Origin: a virus
Virus record (IMG/VR): IMGVR_UViG_3300015360_000121
Location: 1 to 33,893 of that record
Length of the DNA: 33,893 nucleotides
Strand: one strand, 5' to 3'
Both the position numbers and the translations under genes were made by a program. This document shows positions 23,394 to 28,391 of this stretch, piece by piece (the stretch's first letter is position 1; each line of letters opens with the position of its first letter). Below the pieces are notes generated by a model. That model had not been told where the DNA came from and did no database searches. It saw only the letters and a list, made by a program, of their open reading frames with translations.

Positions 23394-23942
23394 TTAGATA
23401 CTCCCATCTTTAAGATATTTTGCGTAAAGCTTGGGGTTTCTCTGCCATGCTAAAGACTCAGCAACGGTTGGAGAAACTTTTTCGCTTATTTCAATTTCTT
23501 TTGCAATCTTAGTAATCTGTTCTTCTAAATTTTGGCTTCCAGCTTGGCTAGAACCAACTTCAGAAAAAAGACCACTTTTTTCTACCGCTTTATTGGCGGC
23601 AGAAAGAACTTGTTCTAGTGTTGCATAAACTTCGGCTGGGCAATTTTCGCTTACTGCTTTAAGTGCCAAACCTAATTTTTCTTTCTCAACACCGAGATTA
23701 GAAACCAGACTTTCTGCTTTAGAAACAAATTCTTTGGTTTTTCTCTCTTCGCGTTCTTTCTGCAATGCTTCCATTGCTTCTTTAAAACGCTTGTCACTAG
23801 ATTCCAATGCTTTTTCCAGTGTCTCAACTTTGCCCTTCAACTCCTTAGATACTTCTTCCGCTTTAACGGCTGAAGGATCTGGCTTGGGAGCAGGAGTTTC
23901 ATGGGCATTGTCTGCGACTTCATCTTCTTTCTTCACAGTCAT
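23394..23942 (-). CDS. Nested in-frame scaffold, short form
   Basis: An in-frame ATG at 23942 (Met112 of the long form) is preceded by GGGGAG, with six bases between GGAG and the ATG, a very good Shine-Dalgarno site inside a coding gene. Translation from it would give a 182-residue protein consisting of the Pro-rich linker, coiled coil and C-terminal helix, i.e. a standalone scaffold like lambda Nu3 within C. The codons for Gly-Glu-Lys-Ser supply the SD, so it could also be chance. Confidence 0.5.
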   Translation of the reverse strand: MTVKKEDEVADNAHETPAPKPDPSAVKAEEVSKELKGKVETLEKALESSDKRFKEAMEALQKEREERKTKEFVSKAESLVSNLGVEKEKLGLALKAVSENCPAEVYATLEQVLSAANKAVEKSGLFSEVGSSQAGSQNLEEQITKIAKEIEISEKVSPTVAESLAWQRNPKLYAKYLKDGSI

Positions 23943-24275
23943 ACTTTTCTCCCCAATTCCTGTTAATGTAAAAATCTTTGAGAGAATTTCTTCTCTACTA
24001 TCTTCTGGCAATTCCGCTGATGCGGAATTAATAAGCCTAATAGCACCTAGTAAATATTCACTTGCAGATTTTGGTAATTTTGATTTTTCTAGTAGTTCAA
24101 GTATTTTTGATTCGTCACCTAAAGATTTTGAAAGACTCAAAATAAGTTCTTTAGAAATATTTAAAACCATATCTTCCCCATCTTCGGATTTGATAAGCAT
24201 AAAAGTTTTTTTGTTGGCACCCCTGGGAACTAAGCTTACTTCAACAACAGTTAAATCTTTAAGTTGCTTGGCCAA
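23394..24275 (-). CDS. Prohead core/scaffold protein, long form
   Basis: The long form (293 residues) starts with MAKQLKDLTVVEVSLVPRGA, then NKKTFMLIKS, the start typical of phage protease-associated core proteins. The remainder is highly charged: helices around 40-105, a Pro-rich linker (124-135), a long coiled coil (about 140-190) and a C-terminal helix. It overlaps the protease gene by 17 bases. A second translation start appears to lie inside it (see 23394-23942). The protein should fill the prohead and be degraded by the upstream-encoded protease. Confidence 0.82.
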   Translation of the reverse strand: MAKQLKDLTVVEVSLVPRGANKKTFMLIKSEDGEDMVLNISKELILSLSKSLGDESKILELLEKSKLPKSASEYLLGAIRLINSASAELPEDSREEILSKIFTLTGIGEKSMTVKKEDEVADNAHETPAPKPDPSAVKAEEVSKELKGKVETLEKALESSDKRFKEAMEALQKEREERKTKEFVSKAESLVSNLGVEKEKLGLALKAVSENCPAEVYATLEQVLSAANKAVEKSGLFSEVGSSQAGSQNLEEQITKIAKEIEISEKVSPTVAESLAWQRNPKLYAKYLKDGSI

Positions 24276-25233
24276 GATCTTCCCTTATCCCAAAACCGCC
24301 AATTGAAAAAGAATTTATGCCGCCAGCCTTGACTTCTTCCCAAAGCTTATCGTCATTTATTTTTACTGATATTATCCATGAACCTTTTAGAATCTTAGCA
24401 CCGTTGAAATCAAAGTCAATCGGAGCTATGTGACTCTCGACGATATTTGCCGGGGCTTCTACGAGATGTTTTAAGCCCACGACTCTCGAGTCCTTCAAGA
24501 ATCGGTGGGCAGCACCTTCAATCTCGCTCCCTGAGATTATATCTCCCTGCGCGTCAATGGTATCTGGCTCAAGAACAACCCCAGTTACAATTTGTTGTTC
24601 TATATCGGTTTTTATTATTCTATTTAAATCAATTTTATTATTCTTATTTAATTGTACACTATTTTCATTTGTCCGGGGGATACCCGAATCTTTTATTTCT
24701 TTTTCTGCCTTTATTACCGCGTCCAAAACCAACCAATTAGGGTTTTTACCTCCGGTGTAGAGATAATTAGACCCCTTAAAGGAAATACCCCGAGAATCTT
24801 GAAAGTGTTCAGAGATCGAATTTGTGAAGTATTCTAAATCAGCTTGGGTTGATGCAGTAAAGGTCGGGACAAGGGCAAACAATTCGGATCCAGAAAGCCA
24901 AGAATCGTAAAAATTATTAACAATGGGATACCTATCTTTATAGGGTTTTTTAGTTAAATCCCCCTCAAGATAAGGAACGTCATCCACCCAAAAAACTCCG
25001 TCAATTAATTTACCATCTAGCACAAACTCGTCGGGAATAGCTGAAAGTCTTCTGACAAAGGGGTTTTCGGAATTTTCATCTTTTAATTCCTGGGAGGAAA
25101 AATCGGCAATCATCCGGGTGCCAGAATAGACCGGGCTTATAAATACTGGAAGGCGTGGTTCGCACCACCTCCACAGAGTTGCAAGATTGTCATTTATAAG
25201 AGATGTCGGTGTTGGGGTCGCGCTAATCGGCAT
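24259..25233 (-). CDS. Prohead protease (XkdF-like) fused to a ligase-like nucleotidyltransferase domain
   Basis: The C-terminal half (about 210-324) is XkdF-like: TGVVLEPDTIDAQGDIISGS, then VGLKHLVEAPANIVESHIAP (252-271, candidate His256) and GGINSFSIGGFG (304-315, candidate Ser310). It should cleave scaffold and capsid arm. The N-terminal half (about 22-172) resembles ATP-dependent DNA ligase: a degraded motif I region (EPRLPVFISPVYSGTRM, where a Lys-x-Asp-Gly should be), motif III-like EFVLDGKLIDG (69-79) and a motif IV/V-like segment RGISFKGSNYLYTGGK, then NWLVLD (148-171). The catalytic Lys of motif I is missing, so it is probably a nucleic-acid-binding or structural remnant. The two halves are joined by a polar Asn/Lys-rich linker (181-205). 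Confidence 0.78.
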   Translation of the reverse strand: MPISATPTPTSLINDNLATLWRWCEPRLPVFISPVYSGTRMIADFSSQELKDENSENPFVRRLSAIPDEFVLDGKLIDGVFWVDDVPYLEGDLTKKPYKDRYPIVNNFYDSWLSGSELFALVPTFTASTQADLEYFTNSISEHFQDSRGISFKGSNYLYTGGKNPNWLVLDAVIKAEKEIKDSGIPRTNENSVQLNKNNKIDLNRIIKTDIEQQIVTGVVLEPDTIDAQGDIISGSEIEGAAHRFLKDSRVVGLKHLVEAPANIVESHIAPIDFDFNGAKILKGSWIISVKINDDKLWEEVKAGGINSFSIGGFGIREDLGQAT

Positions 25234-25529
25234 TATTTCACCCCGGTAATCGTCACACCCTCACCATTGGTGGTAGAGTCAATATACACCTTATACAAAT
25301 CAATCGAAGATTTATCCGAACTCCAGAGTTCTATAACCCCACTAGCTGCTAGGGGTTCTGCAATGGTAGACGCAACATCTGCCCCACCGATAAAGACGGG
25401 ATTGGTATTAGCCGCTAAAGCTTTAATTTTACAATACTGAACTTTAAACTCTGCTGCCTTGAGACGTTCTCTAGTCCCAGCCGCAGTTACAGTTTTCTTA
25501 AAGGAGAAACCCCCTAAACTTACCGCCAT
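25233..25529 (-). CDS. Small beta-structured virion-like protein
   Basis: The 98-residue protein has the pattern of small phage beta proteins: FKVQYCKIKALAANTNPVFI, then GGADVAS, PLAASGVIELW and DLYKVYIDSTTNGEGVTITG (77-96). Such proteins occur in many metagenomic phages near the head or fibre genes. It may decorate the head or serve as a fibre base. It overlaps the protease start by one base. Confidence 0.68.
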   Translation of the reverse strand: MAVSLGGFSFKKTVTAAGTRERLKAAEFKVQYCKIKALAANTNPVFIGGADVASTIAEPLAASGVIELWSSDKSSIDLYKVYIDSTTNGEGVTITGVK

Positions 25530-25677
25530 AAATTCACCTCATTATTTTCTTTTGGATAAAATCAGTTTGCATATCTTTAATTATAAACGCAATAGCAAAG
25601 AATTAAAAGTCCCTTCCGCTGACCGCCACGGTTACGTGCTAAACTATACTTAAAGCCCCCACACAACCGGAGATAAA
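25530..25677. other. Intergenic region upstream of the plus-strand gene
   Basis: This is the largest gene-free gap inside the structural region. On the plus strand TATACT at 25645-25650 could be a -10 for the gene at 25678, but there is no good -35 about 17 bases upstream. No hairpin terminator is evident. On the minus strand I see only the stop region leading into the 98-residue gene, whose SD (AGGTGAATT) lies at its right end. Confidence 0.4.
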
Positions 25678-26004
25678 GTGAGCGATACCCCCAAAAACGG
25701 CAACGATTTTCTTAAGACTATAGGCATGTTCATACTCGTCCTTAGCATCCTTGGCTCTCTCGCGGCCATATTCCAACAACAGATAAATTCTTCTGGAGAG
25801 AAACAGGTTGTATCTATTCAAAATTTGGAAAAAAGCCTAATCGAACTTAGGGACCGGAACCAGCGCATAGAGGATAGGCTACGGACACACGTAGAAAATG
25901 AAGAAATACACTACGGTGGGTTATATAAATTAAACGGCAAACTAGATGTCTTAGAGGAGAGAATGAGAAAATGCGAAAACTGGCAGAAGAAGAATAGTAA
26001 TTAG
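25678..26004 (+). CDS. Membrane-anchored coiled-coil protein, only plus-strand gene
   Basis: The 108-residue protein starts at GTG 25678, preceded by GGAG at a spacing of five bases. It has one membrane segment (FLKTIGMFILVLSILGSLAAI, about 12-32) and then a charged coiled coil (about 44-72 and 84-105). Topology suggests an N-terminal anchor with a helical exposed domain. It is the only well-supported gene on this strand, is convergent with the Mu F-like head gene and leaves nine bases between the two stops. This is the arrangement of a phage moron with its own promoter; possible roles are superinfection exclusion or a holin-accessory protein. No family is recognised. Confidence 0.7.
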   Translation: MSDTPKNGNDFLKTIGMFILVLSILGSLAAIFQQQINSSGEKQVVSIQNLEKSLIELRDRNQRIEDRLRTHVENEEIHYGGLYKLNGKLDVLEERMRKCENWQKKNSN

Positions 26005-26013
26005 TTCTTGGCC

Positions 26014-27060
26014 TCACCCCCCAATTATGAGATTTACCGCACATAAACAGTTTGGGTGTAGCGGCGGGTAAGGTGCAGACCCCAATCCCGACTGGAAATC
26101 TTCATTTAGTGGGATTCTAATCCCTGAAAGTGGTTCACAAAATCCGCACAATTTATCGTGCGGTGTAACCACCCATTCTTTTAGTGACAGAGTCTTATCA
26201 AACAATCCGGCCTCGCTCGCTTGATCCCAAAGTTCTGTTTGTCCCTTGGAGGCAATGAAAGCTGTCTCGGTATTAGCTATTGTCTCGGCTCGTTGTGATA
26301 ACAACCTATCCGAATACGCGCCCACAAGGGCGTCAACATCTTTTGGTTTTCTAGCTATAAACTGGGTTTGTGCTGGGCTTAAAGCAACGAAATTTTTAGA
26401 TTCTAAATTTCTTCTGAAATTAAATACTGCATTGGCTTGTCTCTCGTTTAGACCGATGACATTTTTTATTTCTGAAACTAAATTTCTTCTTGGTGTGGGT
26501 TCTAAAAATGAGCGGCTAAGATAGGTAGATATGGCTGCTTTAGACTCATTGGTAATCCCAAAAGAAATGCCAAGGATTCTTTGGTTGATAAAACTATTTA
26601 TCTTAGAAGAATCCGGCTTAAAAGAAAACTCACCACTATTAGTGCTAGGGCTAGGAACATTGATACCTCCTATTTGAACTTCTTCTTTGGGTCCGGCTCT
26701 TCTTAGAAGTAAATAGGAGCCGACGGCTGCTGCCAATACTTTTGCGAAGGTTTTAGCTTGAAAATTTCCGCTAAATTCAATTCCATCCCTTAGTATATCA
26801 TCTAAGTCTTCCAAGTCATTAGTAAGCCCCAGGAAATTTATACTGTCTATTGCCTGGGGGGTATTAAGGGCTATCAATGACTCTTTTAACTGACTCTCAT
26901 TAGTTGATTCTCTGAGAGATTTTATAGCCTTTACAATCTTTGGCTTTATTTTAGGCTTATATCTTTTAACTACTTCAGTAATAGTCTTATACTGGGAAGA
27001 CTCTGGAAACCCCAAGGTCGTTTCAGATTCTTTAGCTTTAAATATGCTATTTCTTATCAC
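26014..27060 (-). CDS. Head morphogenesis protein (Mu F / SPP1 gp7-like)
   Basis: The C-terminal part carries the Mu F-like pattern: LSQRAETIANTETAFIASKG, then LKEWVVTPHDKLCGFCEPLS and PYPPLHPNCLCAVNL, a Cys/His-rich end often found in these minor capsid proteins. The open frame extends back to 27153, but the extra 31 residues overlap portal codons and look unnatural. The GTG at 27060 overlaps the portal stop by 14 bases and is preferred, giving 348 residues. The protein is a minor head component that follows the portal in Mu-like phages. Confidence 0.83.
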   Translation of the reverse strand: MIRNSIFKAKESETTLGFPESSQYKTITEVVKRYKPKIKPKIVKAIKSLRESTNESQLKESLIALNTPQAIDSINFLGLTNDLEDLDDILRDGIEFSGNFQAKTFAKVLAAAVGSYLLLRRAGPKEEVQIGGINVPSPSTNSGEFSFKPDSSKINSFINQRILGISFGITNESKAAISTYLSRSFLEPTPRRNLVSEIKNVIGLNERQANAVFNFRRNLESKNFVALSPAQTQFIARKPKDVDALVGAYSDRLLSQRAETIANTETAFIASKGQTELWDQASEAGLFDKTLSLKEWVVTPHDKLCGFCEPLSGIRIPLNEDFQSGLGSAPYPPLHPNCLCAVNLIIGG

Positions 27061-28378
27061 CAGAACTATTCCCGCCACCCATGTGCGCAAGCATTGCCGA
27101 AATATCCTCCGGGGCTTTAGGAAGATCAGCCAATTCTCTAATTTTATTTTCAAGATTTGGATCCGGGAATAAAGGCATCCCCGCGCCCGCGAGGTTAGAA
27201 ATTAACTCTCCTAAATCTTTAGGATCTGGAGATTCAATATCTCCATGCTTAAGATTAGGGGTAAATTCGGTATTAAACCCATTTAATTCAAGGAGTCTTG
27301 GTATCGCATAGGTGTTAAAAACTTCTCCGATATGCCCAAGCCATGTACCGAGCGCAGAGGCGAAAAGGTTTGTCTTGGAACTTGAGAGAGAAAATGATCC
27401 GTGAGTTTCGTGACCAAGTAAAATAAAATCGGCTAAGACAACCATGGATAGACGCTGGTCATATCTTCCTATAATTGCATTTGTGTCAAAGGCTCTTTTG
27501 CCAGAGGAAGACAGAAGCTTAAAGTCGTAAAGAAGTTTTCCAGATTCGTCGTAGGCTAGGGGGAAAATCAAACCAGCTTGCTCGTCTACTCTAACATTTT
27601 TTACGATCTGCTCAAGTTTAGCTCTAATCTCTTTTTCTTTTGGGGAAGCATCAGAAGATAAAATTTGTGGTGGTACAAGGGCAATGGGGAGACCGGCTAA
27701 ATCTCTTTCGATACCAATCGCTTCAATATTTTCAATGTGTTTTTTTAGAGTATGGGGCCTGACGGCATTTCGTAAAACGCTCCTTCCCTCGGGAGAATTT
27801 TTCTTATTCGTAGTCCTAAATAAAAGGGATTTCTCAATGGGAATATAGCGAGTATCAAATACCGGAGGGGGTCTTTGAACCATGCCCTTAAGCCCACCCT
27901 CATCGTCAAAGTCCCAACGCCACAGAGTCTCCTGGGCACGTCCGGGAAGTTTTCTCCAACCAATCTTTCCATCCTTAAACTTTGAACGCTTAGATGAACT
28001 TTTTTGATCTCGGCCTAATCTTTTCTTATAAACAATCTCGTGATAGCTCCAGCCGAAAACTAACATACTCATAATTTCTGAAATTACATCTGACCAGGTT
28101 GATGACATATCCTCAAAACAGCTTTCTATAAATTCCACTTGTTCGTTTTGATCTTTGCCCTTTTCATTGGCATTAACCTTCCAAGGAACTCGGCGCATGA
28201 GCATATCAACAACGAAAAGTATGGCACCAATAACTGGATCATTATCGGCCATTTCGCGAAGAACCTTTCTCCCGCGCTCGCCTTGGAGCTCTTTCAGGAA
28301 CTCCTCATTTATTTCTCCAGACATATGGTTTAGCCCAGATGATCCAAGCTCTCTAAGGTCTGAAAGTTCTTTTGCCAT
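27047..28378 (-). CDS. Portal protein (Mu gp29/DUF935-like)
   Basis: The 443-residue protein is a portal of the Mu type: DNDPVIGAILFVVDMLMRRV (45-64), MSMLVFGWSYHEIVYKKRLG (103-122), and KLPGRAQETLWRWDFDDEGG followed by YIPIEKSLLFRTTN. It forms the dodecameric ring at the packaging vertex. The ATG at 28378 has TAGGAG about ten bases upstream, close to the TerL stop at 28392. It is followed by the overlapping head morphogenesis gene. Confidence 0.88.
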   Translation of the reverse strand: MAKELSDLRELGSSGLNHMSGEINEEFLKELQGERGRKVLREMADNDPVIGAILFVVDMLMRRVPWKVNANEKGKDQNEQVEFIESCFEDMSSTWSDVISEIMSMLVFGWSYHEIVYKKRLGRDQKSSSKRSKFKDGKIGWRKLPGRAQETLWRWDFDDEGGLKGMVQRPPPVFDTRYIPIEKSLLFRTTNKKNSPEGRSVLRNAVRPHTLKKHIENIEAIGIERDLAGLPIALVPPQILSSDASPKEKEIRAKLEQIVKNVRVDEQAGLIFPLAYDESGKLLYDFKLLSSSGKRAFDTNAIIGRYDQRLSMVVLADFILLGHETHGSFSLSSSKTNLFASALGTWLGHIGEVFNTYAIPRLLELNGFNTEFTPNLKHGDIESPDPKDLGELISNLAGAGMPLFPDPNLENKIRELADLPKAPEDISAMLAHMGGGNSSGDKK

Positions 28379-28391
28379 TTTCGAGTAACTC

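Noticed and set aside
25639-26044. Minus-strand ORFs opposite the membrane coiled-coil gene
   Set aside because: No SD and no family pattern, whereas the plus-strand frame has SD, membrane segment and coiled coil.
27061-27153. Extended N-terminus of the head morphogenesis protein
   Set aside because: These 31 codons overlap portal codons and do not resemble the family; GTG at 27060 with a 14-base overlap is more natural.
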